Shown: positions 7,701 to 18,713, counted from the first letter of the stretch. The stretch is DNA of 64,000 nucleotides from JAVVHH01 sp963848035 (GCA_963848035.1 CAWKCD010000001.1:930001-994000), one strand, 5' to 3'. Notes: generated by a model from the letters alone, not told the origin. Numbers and translations are program-made.

Positions 7701-9356
7701 CTAAACTCGATTGCGGTCGTAGGTCGGCTGCACGCCGCTGCCGTATCGTTTCAGCGCGCCCGTGTCGCCGACCGCGTTGGGGCGCTGGAAGATCCAGTTC
7801 TGCCAGGCGGTGAGGCGGCCGAAGATGCGGGTTTCCATCGTTTCGGGGCCGGGGAAACGAAGATTGGCCTCCATACCCGTAAGCCCGTCCGGCGAGAACG
7901 AAGCCCGCTCCTCGAGCATGATGCGGACCTCGTCGGCCCAGTCGTGCTCGTCATAGGCGAAGGTGACGAGGCCGAGTTCTTCCGCCTCTTCCGCCTCGAG
8001 CGCCTCTCCGGCGACGGTGCGCGCGGCATCGACGGATTCCGGGGTGCCCCAAAAGCGCGTGGCCAGCCGTGTGAGGCCATTGCCCATCGGATACGGGCCG
8101 AAATTGGCCGGGCCGAGCGTGAGCGCGGCGGGGGGGCGGTTGTCGCCGTCGCGGGTGCCGCTCAGCATGATGGAGCGATCGGCGGCGAAGGCGAGTTCGG
8201 CGAGGGAGCCGGCGAAGCAACTGCCCGGCTCAATCAGCGCGATCAGGCTGCGTGAGGTGACGTCGAGACGTTTGAAAGTCCGTTTGAGGTAGTGGCGGAT
8301 CTCGCGCATCAGCCAGTGCGACGCCTCGGCTTCGAGCAGCGCGTCATGGGCGAGCACGGCGGCGGGGTCGCCTTCGGTTCGGAGCACCCAAAGCCCCAGC
8401 TCAGGCTCGTTGGTGCGCAGATGCAGGATGGCATCGTCCAGGGCGCGTGCCACAGCGAGCGGCCAGAAGGCGGCGCCCCGGGCTTGCGCGCTCGACGAGT
8501 CCGCCGGCGCGGGCGTCTCGGGAGCGAAGACGGTCAGTTCGGCAACGCCACGGCCGCGGTCGAGCGCGACGCGGACGTGCGGGTAGACGATGGTGGCGCC
8601 GTCAAAGCAGCGCTCCAGCGGCGTGAGCGTCACGCCGGCCGCATCGGCCGGGCGATCCGATTTGCCGGCGAAGGCGCTCGCTCGCTCGCGGACGGTGTCA
8701 TCCCATTTCGAGGGCGGCACCACTTCGTCGACCACGCGCCACTCGACGGCGCGGCGGCCCCGGACGCCCTCCTCGGTCGAGCAGAACACATCCGCCAAGT
8801 CGCGGCGGACCCGGCGCTTGTCCGTCACGCGCGTCAAGCCGCCCGTGCCGGGGAGCACGGCCAGCAGCGGCATTTCCGGGAGCGAAACCGAGGATTTCCG
8901 GTCGTCGACGAGCATGATGTAGTCGGCCGACACCGCCAGCTCATAGCCGCCGCCGGCAGCGGCACCGGTGACGGCAGCGAGGTATATCTGACCGCTATTC
9001 TCGGTGGCGTCTTCGATCGAGAGTCGGGTTTCGTTGGTGAATTTGCAGAAGTTCACCTTGTGGGCGTGGCTGGCCCTGCCGAGCATGCGGATGTTGGCCC
9101 CGGCGCAGAACACCCCCTCCTTGGCCGAGCGGATCACCACCGCGCCGATCTCCGGATGTTCGAAGCGCAGGCGCTGGATGGCGTCGTACAGCTCGATGTC
9201 GACTCCGAGGTCGTAAGAATTGAGCTTGAGTTCATAGCCCTCGAACAGGCCGCCGGCCGGGTCGACGTCCATGATCAGGGAGGCTACCGGCCCCTCGAAG
9301 GCGAGGCGCCAGTGGCGGTAGCGCGAGGGTTCGGTCTGGAAATCGATCCGGGTCAT
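7701..9356 (-). CDS. boxC: 2,3-epoxybenzoyl-CoA dihydrolase BoxC
   Basis: BoxC opens the epoxide ring of 2,3-epoxybenzoyl-CoA hydrolytically, giving 3,4-dehydroadipyl-CoA semialdehyde and formate. The 551-residue protein carries two enoyl-CoA hydratase/crotonase-like halves. The first holds the oxyanion-hole type segment CAGANIRMLG and the GAAAGGGYELAVSADY loop. The length fits BoxC, which is about twice a normal crotonase. It starts with an ATG at 9356, behind a short intergenic stretch that may contain its own promoter and a BoxR-like site. Confidence 0.96.
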   Translation of the reverse strand: MTRIDFQTEPSRYRHWRLAFEGPVASLIMDVDPAGGLFEGYELKLNSYDLGVDIELYDAIQRLRFEHPEIGAVVIRSAKEGVFCAGANIRMLGRASHAHKVNFCKFTNETRLSIEDATENSGQIYLAAVTGAAAGGGYELAVSADYIMLVDDRKSSVSLPEMPLLAVLPGTGGLTRVTDKRRVRRDLADVFCSTEEGVRGRRAVEWRVVDEVVPPSKWDDTVRERASAFAGKSDRPADAAGVTLTPLERCFDGATIVYPHVRVALDRGRGVAELTVFAPETPAPADSSSAQARGAAFWPLAVARALDDAILHLRTNEPELGLWVLRTEGDPAAVLAHDALLEAEASHWLMREIRHYLKRTFKRLDVTSRSLIALIEPGSCFAGSLAELAFAADRSIMLSGTRDGDNRPPAALTLGPANFGPYPMGNGLTRLATRFWGTPESVDAARTVAGEALEAEEAEELGLVTFAYDEHDWADEVRIMLEERASFSPDGLTGMEANLRFPGPETMETRIFGRLTAWQNWIFQRPNAVGDTGALKRYGSGVQPTYDRNRV

Positions 9357-9379
9357 GCGCGGCGTTCCTCGGACAGGAC

Positions 9380-9393
9380 TGCATCATACCGCA
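9380..9393 (-). promoter_or_regulatory. Possible BoxR-type half-conserved site upstream of boxC
   Basis: The sequence TGCATCATACCGCA is TGCA, six bases, then CGCA, one mismatch from the TGCA-N6-TGCA arrangement recalled for BzdR/BoxR-family regulators. It lies 24 bp upstream of the boxC start. A TATAAT hexamer is also present further upstream near 9415. With only one gap of about 57 bp between the hydrolase and boxC, an internal regulated promoter is plausible but unproven. Confidence 0.3.
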
Positions 9394-9413
9394 CTATCTT
9401 CAGATGTATAGCA

Positions 9414-10183
9414 TTATAATGCATGTTCGTGCGACCAGATCCGTGCGGAGAAGTCCGCGATCGCCGTGAGGACGGGAGTGGCCGCCTCCAGATGCGGGGA
9501 GTGCTTCGCGCCCGAGACCAGCACCGTTTCGACCGGCCCGTAGGCCAGTTCCTCGACGATCCGCAGTTGAGCGATCGTGCCGTAGCTGTCGTCCTCGCCT
9601 TGCAGCAGGAGGGTGGGCACGCGGATGTAGGGGAGGAACTCGTCGATGCGCCAGTGACGGAACGCTGGATCGAGCCAGGCGCCGTTCCAGCCCCAGAACG
9701 CGACATCGACGTCGCGGTGGTATTTTGCCAGGGATTGTCTGAGCGTTCCGGTCTTGTAGGCATCGCGGATCGTCTCGATCGCGCGGATCCCCTCGTCTTC
9801 CACGAAAAAATGCGGCGCGATCAGCACCAGGCCGCGGATACGAGGGTCGTATCGGCTGCCGGCGGCGATGGCGGCGATGGAGCCGCCGTCGGAGTGACCG
9901 ACCAGCACGGCGCGGCGCACGCCGGCGGCGTCCAGGACGGCCGGCAGGCGCCGGGCTTCGTCGTGCATGTAGGTGAGCGGGCGCGGCAGCGTCACAGGGT
10001 CGGACTGGCCGTAGCCCGGCCGCGAGTAGGCGAAGACGCTGCAGCCGGTGGCCTCGGCGAGACGCTGCGGGAAATCGCGCCAGAGGGCGACCGAGCCCAA
10101 GCCCTCGTGCAGCAGGACCAGCGTGGGCGTCTCGGGCGAACCCCACCACATCGCTTCGAGCGAGACCCCGTCGACGTCGAGGA

Positions 10184-10190
<7 letters not shown>
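9414..10190 (-). CDS. Alpha/beta hydrolase of the box operon
   Basis: The product has 258 residues and an alpha/beta hydrolase fold, with the nucleophile elbow GHSDGGS, an oxyanion region LLHEGLGSV and a late histidine in GAKHSPHLE. I placed the start at the GTG at 10190, which overlaps the end of the ligase gene by 7 bp. Hydrolases of this type often lie in box clusters. They are thought to hydrolyse a lactone, an ester or a wrong CoA product, but the substrate is not known. It is translated between the ligase and boxC. Confidence 0.85.
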
Positions 10191-11731
<1,541 letters not shown>

Positions 11732-11775
11732 CCGGACGCCTCCCCAAACTTGTTGCCGGTTTGGTAGAGGAGGCT

Positions 11776-11789
11776 GCACAATAATGCAA
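11776..11789. promoter_or_regulatory. Candidate BoxR operator TGCA-N6-TGCA
   Basis: The 94-bp region between the ligase gene and boxR contains TGCACAATAATGCA, an exact TGCA-N6-TGCA arrangement. From memory this is the operator type bound by the benzoyl-CoA responsive regulators BzdR and BoxR. It is 45 bp from the ligase start and 37 bp from the boxR start, well placed to control both. Two further TGCA copies occur at 11808 and 11827. Confidence 0.6.
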
Positions 11790-11825
11790 GATGTGTCGTG
11801 CCACTGTGCATGATAGTGACCCGCC

Positions 11826-12710
11826 GTGCAGAAAACCTTGTCTCACAATCGCGGCACGGCCGAGAATTTCCTGCGGCTCGTCGGCGAACGGCTGCGGCTC
11901 ATGCGCGCGCGCCGCGGCATGTCCCGCCGCGTACTCGCCAAGCAGTCGGACGTGTCGGAGCGCCACATCGCGCAGCTCGAGGCCGGCGCCGGCAACATCT
12001 CGCTGCTGCTGCTGCACCGGCTGGCGGCGGCGCTCGGCGTGCCGATCGACGAGCTGGTCGCGGTCGAGCGGGCGGAGCGGGCACAAGGCGTTGTGCTCTT
12101 GGAGCGGCTGCTGGAGCGGTTGGCGCCGGAGCAGTTGGATGAGGCGCGGCTGATGCTGCTGGAGCGGTTCCACCCGACGGAACTCGCGCCGCGGCGGCAC
12201 CGGATTGCGCTGGTCGGGCTGCGCGGGGCCGGAAAGTCGACGCTGGGTCAGCTTCTCGCGGAAAGCCGGGGGGTGCCGTTCCTGGAGCTGGACCGCGAGG
12301 TGGAGCGGCTGAGCGGCATGGGGCTGTCGGACGTGTTCGAGATCCATGGCCAGGAGGGGTTCCGGCGACTGGAGCGCGATGCCCTAGCCGACCTGATCCA
12401 GCGGCAGGAGCAGGTGGTGATCGCAACCGGCGGTGGACTGGTGACGGAAGCGGCGACGTTCGAGCTGCTGCTGGCGCACTGCCTGACGGTGTGGGTCAGG
12501 GCCTCGCCGGAGGAGCACATGGCGCGGGTGGTGGCCCAGGGCGATGCGCGGCCGATGGCCGACGACAAGGCGCATGCGATGGACGATCTGAAGGCGATCC
12601 TGGCGAGCCGGGAGAAGCTCTATGCGCAGGCGGACATCGTGCTGGAGACGACGGGCTATTCGGTAGACGAGGCGTTGGCGCGACTGGAGGCGCTGCTCAG
12701 CGACGCTTAG
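11826..12710 (+). CDS. boxR: Benzoyl-CoA responsive regulator BoxR
   Basis: BoxR represses box genes and is released by benzoyl-CoA. The 294-residue protein has an N-terminal XRE-type helix-turn-helix (RRVLAKQSDVSERHIAQLEA, about residues 36-55) and a C-terminal shikimate-kinase-like domain. The second domain keeps the P-loop GLRGAGKST and the GGGLV turn. This two-domain design is diagnostic for the BzdR/BoxR family. The start is a GTG. The gene is divergent from the ligase gene and overlaps the end of livF by 14 bp on the opposite strand. Confidence 0.94.
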   Translation: MQKTLSHNRGTAENFLRLVGERLRLMRARRGMSRRVLAKQSDVSERHIAQLEAGAGNISLLLLHRLAAALGVPIDELVAVERAERAQGVVLLERLLERLAPEQLDEARLMLLERFHPTELAPRRHRIALVGLRGAGKSTLGQLLAESRGVPFLELDREVERLSGMGLSDVFEIHGQEGFRRLERDALADLIQRQEQVVIATGGGLVTEAATFELLLAHCLTVWVRASPEEHMARVVAQGDARPMADDKAHAMDDLKAILASREKLYAQADIVLETTGYSVDEALARLEALLSDA

Positions 12711-13404
12711 AGACGCCCAGATAGCGGTCCAGCACCGCCCGGTCCGGGCGCAGGTCGGCGCTCGCGGCTTCATGGACCACGAGGCCGCGTTCGAGGATCA
12801 CGGCCTTGTCAGTGACGCGCAGGATACGGTGGGCGTGCTGCTCGACGATCAGGGCCGACATGCCTTCCGCCATGATGCGGACCAGAGCGGCGAGGAGTTC
12901 GTCGACGATGACCGGAGCGAGACCTTCGGTGGGTTCGTCGAGCAGCAGCAGGCGCGGGTTGAGGATCAGGGCGCGGCCGATGGCAAGCATCTGCTGCTCC
13001 CCGCCGGAGAGCTGGTCGCCCATGTTGCGGCGGCGCTCGGCGAGGCGCGGGAACAGCGCGTAGACCTTCGCAATCGACCAGGGGCCCGGCCGAGCGACGG
13101 CGGTGAGGTTCTCCTCCACGGTCAGCGAGCGGAAGATGTTGCGCTCCTGTGGCACCCAGCCGATGCCGGACTCGGCGCGACGTTCCGGCGACAGCCGGGT
13201 CAGGTCGAGGCCGGCGAGGCGGATGGTGCCGCCGAGATGGCGGGTGACGCCGACGAGCGTGTCGAGCAGCGTGGTCTTGCCCATGCCGTTGCGGCCGAGG
13301 ACGGCCATGGAACGGCCCTCCGGCAGGCGCAGGGCGATGCCGTGCAGGACCGAGGCGGCGCCATAGCCGGCGCGGAGACCGTCAACCTCGAGCAGGTCAG
13401 TCAT
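12697..13404 (-). CDS. livF: Branched-chain-type ABC transporter ATPase LivF
   Basis: This is the second ATPase of a LivFGHMJ-type importer, 235 residues long. Walker A is GRNGMGKTT, the signature is LSGGEQQML and Walker B is LLLLDEPTEGL, the last being typical of LivF. The start at 13404 overlaps livG by 8 bp. The position next to boxR and the box operon suggests uptake of an aromatic acid such as benzoate or vanillate rather than an amino acid. The substrate is inferred from neighbours only. Confidence 0.95.
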   Translation of the reverse strand: MTDLLEVDGLRAGYGAASVLHGIALRLPEGRSMAVLGRNGMGKTTLLDTLVGVTRHLGGTIRLAGLDLTRLSPERRAESGIGWVPQERNIFRSLTVEENLTAVARPGPWSIAKVYALFPRLAERRRNMGDQLSGGEQQMLAIGRALILNPRLLLLDEPTEGLAPVIVDELLAALVRIMAEGMSALIVEQHAHRILRVTDKAVILERGLVVHEAASADLRPDRAVLDRYLGVSKRR

Positions 13405-14152
13405 GGTCGCCCTCGCCGAGATAGACCTCGCGGACGCGCGGGTCTGCAGCGACCTCGTCTGGCGTGCCTTCGACCAGGACTGCACCGGCGACGAGGACGG
13501 ACATCGAGGTGGCAAAGCGGAACACGAGGTCCATGTCGTGTTCGATCAGCAGGACGGTGACGTCGGGCGGGAGAGCGGCGATGACGGCCAGTATATCCTC
13601 GCGCTCGGACTCCGGAACGCCGGCGGCAGGCTCGTCGAGCAGCAGGACACGGGGGCGGCAAGCGATTGCGAGCGCGATCTCGACCAGGCGCTGTTGGCCA
13701 TAGGAGAGCGCCGATACGCGCTGATCGAGCAAGGTGGCGAGGTCGAAGCGGCCAGCGAGTGTGAAGACCTCCGCCATCGTTTCGGCTTCGGCGCGGGCGG
13801 GCTTCCACCAGGCGGCGCCGCGTCCGAGACGGCTGGCGACCGCGACGGCGAGGTTCTCGCGGACGGTCATCCCGGCGAAGAGCTGATTGATCTGGAAAGT
13901 GCGGGCGAGACCGCGGCGGACCCGCTCGTCGGGGGATAGCGCGGTGATGTCCTCGCCACCGAGATGGATACGGCCGCTGCTGGGGCGAAGCACGCCGGTC
14001 AGGAGATTGATGAAGGTGGTCTTGCCCGCGCCATTGGGGCCGATCAGCGCGTGGCGGGCGCCGATGGGCAGGTGCAGGGTGACGTCGTCGGTGACGGTCA
14101 GAGCGCCGAAGCTGCGGCGGAGATGATCGGTGGAGAGGGCGGGGATGGTCAT
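13397..14152 (-). CDS. livG: Branched-chain-type ABC transporter ATPase LivG
   Basis: This is the first ATPase of the importer, 251 residues. It has Walker A GPNGAGKTT, the signature region LSYGQQRLVEIA and Walker B LLLDEPAAGV. The last is the form seen in LivG, and the protein is longer than LivF as expected. The start is the ATG at 14152, which overlaps the stop of livM in an ATGA. The open frame extends further upstream but is then a shadow of livM. Confidence 0.95.
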   Translation of the reverse strand: MTIPALSTDHLRRSFGALTVTDDVTLHLPIGARHALIGPNGAGKTTFINLLTGVLRPSSGRIHLGGEDITALSPDERVRRGLARTFQINQLFAGMTVRENLAVAVASRLGRGAAWWKPARAEAETMAEVFTLAGRFDLATLLDQRVSALSYGQQRLVEIALAIACRPRVLLLDEPAAGVPESEREDILAVIAALPPDVTVLLIEHDMDLVFRFATSMSVLVAGAVLVEGTPDEVAADPRVREVYLGEGDHD

Positions 14153-15069
14153 CGCGGGAGCAACCGCCGGGTCCAGCCGACGAGACGTTCGCGCTGGACG
14201 AGCACGAGCGCGACCAGGATCGCGCCGATCCAGAATTGCCAATATTGCGGGGTGATCGCCGACAGCGCGTCCTGCATGACCTTGAACAGCACCGCGCCGA
14301 GCAGCCCGCCGTAGAGCCAGCCGACGCCGCCGAGGACGAGCACCAGGAGCACGTCGGCGGACCGGTGGAACGCCAGCACGTCGAGCGAGACGAAGCCGGT
14401 GGATTGCGCGAGCAGCGCCCCGGCGATGCCGGCCAGCCCGGCGCCCACCGTGTAGGCGGCGATCAGGCGGCGGTTGACGGGAACTCCGAGGGAGGCGGCG
14501 CGGAGCGGGTTGGCGCGGATGGCGCGAAGCGACCAGCCGAACGGCGAGAGGATGATGCGGCGGACGATCACGAAGCAGAGGAACAGTACGACCAGGCAAT
14601 AGGCCGACGCGACGCGCCCGCCGAGGTCGAACTCGAGGCGACCGAACAGCGGGCCCACGTCCATGCCCTGCAGGCCGTCGGCGCCGCCGGTCAGCCCGGA
14701 GAAGCGGTTGGCGAGTTCGTATAGGATCGACGCGACGCCGAGGGTGACCATCAATCGCGTCAGGTCGGAGCCGCGGAGCACCAGGGGCGAGGTCAACAGA
14801 CCCAAGGTTGCGGCAGCGATGGCCGCCAGCAGCAGGCCGAGCAGCGGATCGCCGACACCGTGCAGGGTCAGTATCCCCGCGACATAGGCGCCGAGGCCGA
14901 AGAAGGCGGCGTGGCCGAGGGACAGGATGCCGCCATAGCCGAGCACGAGATCGAGGGAGAGGGCGAACAGGGCGAGCACCGCGATCTCGGCGATCAGGAG
15001 CGCCGAGGACGGGAGCAGGTACCAGGCGGCGCCCGCGCAGAGCCAGAGCAGCCAGGGAGCGAACCTCAC
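14149..15069 (-). CDS. livM: Branched-chain-type ABC transporter permease LivM
   Basis: The 306-residue permease has about nine hydrophobic segments and the family signature region SLGHAAFFGLGAYVAG. It ends with a basic cytoplasmic tail. It starts with a GTG that overlaps the stop of livH in a GTGA, and its stop overlaps the livG start, so the four transport genes are translationally coupled. Confidence 0.95.
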   Translation of the reverse strand: MRFAPWLLWLCAGAAWYLLPSSALLIAEIAVLALFALSLDLVLGYGGILSLGHAAFFGLGAYVAGILTLHGVGDPLLGLLLAAIAAATLGLLTSPLVLRGSDLTRLMVTLGVASILYELANRFSGLTGGADGLQGMDVGPLFGRLEFDLGGRVASAYCLVVLFLCFVIVRRIILSPFGWSLRAIRANPLRAASLGVPVNRRLIAAYTVGAGLAGIAGALLAQSTGFVSLDVLAFHRSADVLLVLVLGGVGWLYGGLLGAVLFKVMQDALSAITPQYWQFWIGAILVALVLVQRERLVGWTRRLLPR

Positions 15070-15926
15070 CGCAGCTTCACCCGGCCGAACAGGCCCTGCG
15101 GACGCCAGAGCAGCACCGCGACCATGACGCAGTAGATGACGAAGGCGCCCAGGGCGGGGAGATAGTATTTGCCGGCGACGTCGGCGATGCCGAGCAGAAG
15201 CGAGGCGAAGAACGCGCCGCCGATCGAGGCGGTGCCGCCGACGGTGACGACGATCAGGAAGTAGATCATGAATTTGAGCGGGAAGGTCGGGTCGAGCCCG
15301 AGGATCTGGGCGCCGAGCGCGCCGCCAAGCCCGGCCAGCCCCGACCCGGCGGCGAAGGTCACCGCGAAGATCCGGTCGACGCGGATGCCGAGGCCGCGGG
15401 CGACGCGCGGATCGTCCACTGCGGCGCGCAGGCGGCTGCCGAAGCGTGTGCGGGCGAGCGCCAGATGGAGTGCGAGCGCGATGACGCCGCAGACGGCGAT
15501 GATCAGCAGGCGGTAGGCGCCGACCGAGACGCCGGCGACCTCGAAGCGGGTGTTGAGCCAGGCGGGCACGTCGACGAAGGTCTGCTGTGAGCCTGCGAAG
15601 TAATCGACCGTCGCGATCGACATGAAGACCAGGCCGATCGAGAACAGGACTTGTTCGAAGTGGCTGCGGGCGTAGACGTGGACGTAAAGCAGGCGCTCGA
15701 GGACGAGGCCAAGCAGAGCGGCAGCAACGAAGGCGAGCGGCAGGGCGGCGAGGAAAGGAACGCCCCAGCGGTTGACGAGGATGACGGCGGCATAGCCCCC
15801 AGCCATGGCAAACGTGCCGTGGGCGAGGTTGACGAGGTTCATCAGGCCGAGGGTGACGGCCAGTCCGCAGGCCAGGACGAACAGCACCATCCCATAGGAG
15901 ATGCCGTCGAACAGGACGGTTAGCAC
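15066..15926 (-). CDS. livH: Branched-chain-type ABC transporter permease LivH
   Basis: The 286-residue permease has eight or so membrane segments and the LivH signature MNLVNLAHGTFAMAGGYAA near the N-terminus. The conserved loop DDPRVARGLGI lies in the middle. The start codon is GTG, 7 bp after the binding protein stop. Together with livM it forms the membrane channel of the importer. Confidence 0.95.
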   Translation of the reverse strand: MLTVLFDGISYGMVLFVLACGLAVTLGLMNLVNLAHGTFAMAGGYAAVILVNRWGVPFLAALPLAFVAAALLGLVLERLLYVHVYARSHFEQVLFSIGLVFMSIATVDYFAGSQQTFVDVPAWLNTRFEVAGVSVGAYRLLIIAVCGVIALALHLALARTRFGSRLRAAVDDPRVARGLGIRVDRIFAVTFAAGSGLAGLGGALGAQILGLDPTFPLKFMIYFLIVVTVGGTASIGGAFFASLLLGIADVAGKYYLPALGAFVIYCVMVAVLLWRPQGLFGRVKLR

Positions 15927-15933
15927 GGGATGA

Positions 15934-17088
15934 TCAGGTGGCTGGCTTGGCCGGGTCGTGCACCATGGGGATGGTGGCGAACTCGACGTTGTAGAGCTGG
16001 CCGTTCACTCGTTCGGTGCGGCGGACATAGATGTTCTGGACGATGTCTCGGGTCTTGGCATCGATCTCGATCGGACCGCGCGGGCTGGTCCATTTCTCGC
16101 CCTTCATGGCGTCGAGCAGGGCTTGGCCGCTGGCGCCGGGTCCGGCCTTGGCGGCGGCCTTGTCGATCAAGGCCATGCCGTCCCAGCCGCCGATCGCCAT
16201 GAAGTTGGGGCGCATCCCGGGATTGGCCGCCTCGAAGGCGGCGACGAAGGCCTTGTTCTCGGGACTGTCGTGCGCGGCCGAATAATGCTGCGAGGTGATG
16301 GTGCCAAGGGCGACGTCGCCGATGGAGTTGAGCAGCTCGTCGTCGACCACGTCGCCGAGGCCGATGAGCTTGACGCCTTTGTCCTTCAGGCCGCGCTCGG
16401 CGAACTGCTTCATGAAGGCGGCGCCGACGCCCGAGGGGACGAAGATGAAGACGGCGTCCGGGGCGGCGTCGCTGGCGCGCTGGAGGAAGGGGGCGAAGTC
16501 GGGGTTGGCGAGCGGAACGCGCAGCGCTTCCGGCACGGCGCCGCCGGCTTTGACGAAGGGTTCCTTGAACCATCTCTCGGCGTCCTGACCGGGGCCGTAG
16601 TCGCTGACGAGGGTGACGACCTTCTTGATGCCGTTCTTCGGGGCCCACTCGCCAAGCGGCATGGCGACCTGCGGCACGGCCTGGGCGGTGCGGACGACGA
16701 ACGGGGAGGCCTCGGTGATGGCCGAGGTGGCGGCGGCCATGACGACCATGGGCACCTTCGCCTTGCTCGCCAGCGGCGCGGCCGCGAGCGCGAGCGGCGT
16801 CAAGCCGAAGCCGGCCAGGACGTTGACCTTGTCATTGACGACGAGCTCCTGGACGAGCCGGCGCGTGGTGTCGGCGACCCCGGCATCATCGCGCAAGACG
16901 ATCTCGATCCTGCCGGGATTCTGCTGAAGGTAGAGGCGGCACGCCGCATCAATCTCGCGCCCGGTGGAGGCAAAGGGGCCGGTCATGGGCAGGACGAGGC
17001 CGAGCTTGATCGGCGCGTCAGCAGCCCAGCCCGGCCGCGCCAGAAGCCCGGCGGCAGTTGCGCCGAGCAGCGTGCGGCGATCGAGCAT
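15934..17088 (-). CDS. Periplasmic substrate-binding protein of the Liv-type importer
   Basis: This is a Leu/Ile/Val-type periplasmic binding protein of about 384 residues. The N-terminus MLDRRTLLGATAAGLLARPG has a twin-arginine-like signal and a cleavage site near GWAADAP. The mature part starts IKLGLVLPMTGPFASTG, typical of aromatic and branched-chain binding proteins. I chose the ATG at 17088, which follows GGAGGACACG, over the ATG pair at 17103. It leads the livHMGF genes and follows the lig/van genes on the same strand after 85 bp. A lignin-derived aromatic acid ligand is plausible. Confidence 0.93.
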   Translation of the reverse strand: MLDRRTLLGATAAGLLARPGWAADAPIKLGLVLPMTGPFASTGREIDAACRLYLQQNPGRIEIVLRDDAGVADTTRRLVQELVVNDKVNVLAGFGLTPLALAAAPLASKAKVPMVVMAAATSAITEASPFVVRTAQAVPQVAMPLGEWAPKNGIKKVVTLVSDYGPGQDAERWFKEPFVKAGGAVPEALRVPLANPDFAPFLQRASDAAPDAVFIFVPSGVGAAFMKQFAERGLKDKGVKLIGLGDVVDDELLNSIGDVALGTITSQHYSAAHDSPENKAFVAAFEAANPGMRPNFMAIGGWDGMALIDKAAAKAGPGASGQALLDAMKGEKWTSPRGPIEIDAKTRDIVQNIYVRRTERVNGQLYNVEFATIPMVHDPAKPAT

Positions 17089-17173
17089 CGTGTCCTCCAT
17101 CATTACTTACCGGGATGTATGGCGGAGCTTACCAGCCAGCGAAAGGGGACTCGGGCTCGGGACATAGGTGGGG

Positions 17174-17872
17174 TCAAGTCAGCCAGGTTCGAAGCGCTCG
17201 GGTGACGACTTCGGGCGCTTCCATGGGCGCCATGTGGCCGCAGTTCTCGAAGACGACGAGTTGGGCGCCGGGAATGGCAGCGGCGATTGGTTCGTGTTGC
17301 GAGACGGGGCTCCAGGCATCCTCGCGACCGACGCCGACGAGCGTAGGGCAGCGTATGTCGGGCATATGGGCTTCGAAGTCGGGACGGGTGAGCAGCGCGT
17401 TGATCTGCCCGGCGAAGATGGCGGGCGTCGCGCGACAGACCATGTCGGTGAGGGTGCGCATCAAAGCCGGGTCGCGGGCGGCATCCGGGTGCACCATCGG
17501 CGGAAGCCAAGCGGCGGCGAGGGCCTGCATGCCTTCCGTGCGGGCGAGGTCGACCAGCACTTGGCGCTTCTCCGGCTCACCGGGGCGGACGGGGTGGATG
17601 CCGGTATCGAGCAAAGCGAGGTGGGTGACGCGGCCGGGTTCGAGCGTCATGATCTGCAGCGCGACGCGGGCGCCCATGGAGTGGCCGGCCAGCGCGAAGC
17701 GGGGCGGGGCCTCGGCAAGGACGGCGCGGGCCATCGCATCCAGCGCATCGAAACCATAAAAACTGGGGATGCGGATGTCGGCGAGGTCGGCGAGACCGGC
17801 CTCCTGATGCGCCCAGGTGACCCGGTCGCAGAGCAGGCCCGGCAATAGATAGAGGACGGGGCGGTCAGGCAT
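17174..17872 (-). CDS. Alpha/beta hydrolase after ligB
   Basis: The 232-residue product shows the alpha/beta hydrolase fold. It has the start YLLPGLLCDRVTW, the nucleophile elbow LAGHSMGARVAL, an acid near VGREDAWSP and the histidine in NCGHMAPME. The start at 17872 overlaps the end of ligB by 8 bp, so it is part of the lig operon. It may act on a lactone or ester intermediate downstream of ring cleavage, but the substrate is not known. Confidence 0.85.
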   Translation of the reverse strand: MPDRPVLYLLPGLLCDRVTWAHQEAGLADLADIRIPSFYGFDALDAMARAVLAEAPPRFALAGHSMGARVALQIMTLEPGRVTHLALLDTGIHPVRPGEPEKRQVLVDLARTEGMQALAAAWLPPMVHPDAARDPALMRTLTDMVCRATPAIFAGQINALLTRPDFEAHMPDIRCPTLVGVGREDAWSPVSQHEPIAAAIPGAQLVVFENCGHMAPMEAPEVVTRALRTWLT

Positions 17873-18713
17873 TGCCGAGATCCTCGTAGATAACCTGGGC
17901 GAAACCGGTGTGGAGCGGAGCATGGTAGTTGCGGTGCACGCAGCGGACCGCGGGCGAGAGCGCGCCGCGCATGGCGAGCCACATGATGACTTCCGCGCCC
18001 TCGGCGCCGCCGCGCTCGATGTAGTCCTGCAGGCGGAGCGAGGCGAGTTGTTCCGGGTCGGTCTCGAGCAGGTCGAGGAATTCCATGTCCCAGCTGCGGT
18101 TCTGGAAGCCGAACCGCTCGCCATGCAGCTGGTGCGAGAGGCCGCCAGTGCCGAGGACGACGACTTTGTAGTCGTCGTCGTAGCTCTCGACGGCGCGGCG
18201 CAACGTCTGGCCGAGCTTGAACAGGCGGCGCGGCGATGGGACCGGGAATTGCAGGACGTTGACCGCAAGCGGAAGGAGTTTGCAGGGCCAGGGCTGGGCG
18301 CGGTCGGGCCAGAGGGCGGAGGCGGGGGTGAGCGCGCCGTGGTCGAGCGGCATGTCCTGGCTGAGCGTGATGTCGAACTCGGCGTCGACGAGGGAGTGGG
18401 CGACGTGCCAGGCGAAGGCGGCGTCGCCGGGGATGGGGGCGAGCGGGCGGGGGCCGTAGCCCTCGTCGGCGATGCGGTGCTCCTCGGCGACCGAGAGGGC
18501 GAAGGTCGGGTAGAGGTCGAAGAAGAAGGTGGTGACGTGGTCGTTGTAGACCAGGATGGCGGCGTCGGGCCGGCGATCGGCGAGCCACGCCTGCATGGGC
18601 GCGAAGCCGTGCAGGAGCTTGGACCAGTCGGGGTTGTCCCAGTCGTTCTGGTCGATGAGCGCGCCGATCGAGGGCGCGTGGGGCGAGCCGAGGCCGCCGA
18701 TAATGGTTCCCAT
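17865..18713 (-). CDS. ligB: Protocatechuate 4,5-dioxygenase beta subunit LigB
   Basis: LigB is the catalytic subunit of the extradiol dioxygenase that opens protocatechuate to 4-carboxy-2-hydroxymuconate semialdehyde. The 282-residue protein keeps the iron ligands His12 (GSPHAPS), His59 (YNDHV) and Glu241 (EGAEVIMW), and the catalytic His194 (GTGGLSHQL). The spacing closely matches the Sphingobium SYK-6 enzyme as remembered. Gallate or a related catechol could also be the substrate. It follows ligA by 1 bp. Confidence 0.93.
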   Translation of the reverse strand: MGTIIGGLGSPHAPSIGALIDQNDWDNPDWSKLLHGFAPMQAWLADRRPDAAILVYNDHVTTFFFDLYPTFALSVAEEHRIADEGYGPRPLAPIPGDAAFAWHVAHSLVDAEFDITLSQDMPLDHGALTPASALWPDRAQPWPCKLLPLAVNVLQFPVPSPRRLFKLGQTLRRAVESYDDDYKVVVLGTGGLSHQLHGERFGFQNRSWDMEFLDLLETDPEQLASLRLQDYIERGGAEGAEVIMWLAMRGALSPAVRCVHRNYHAPLHTGFAQVIYEDLGNA

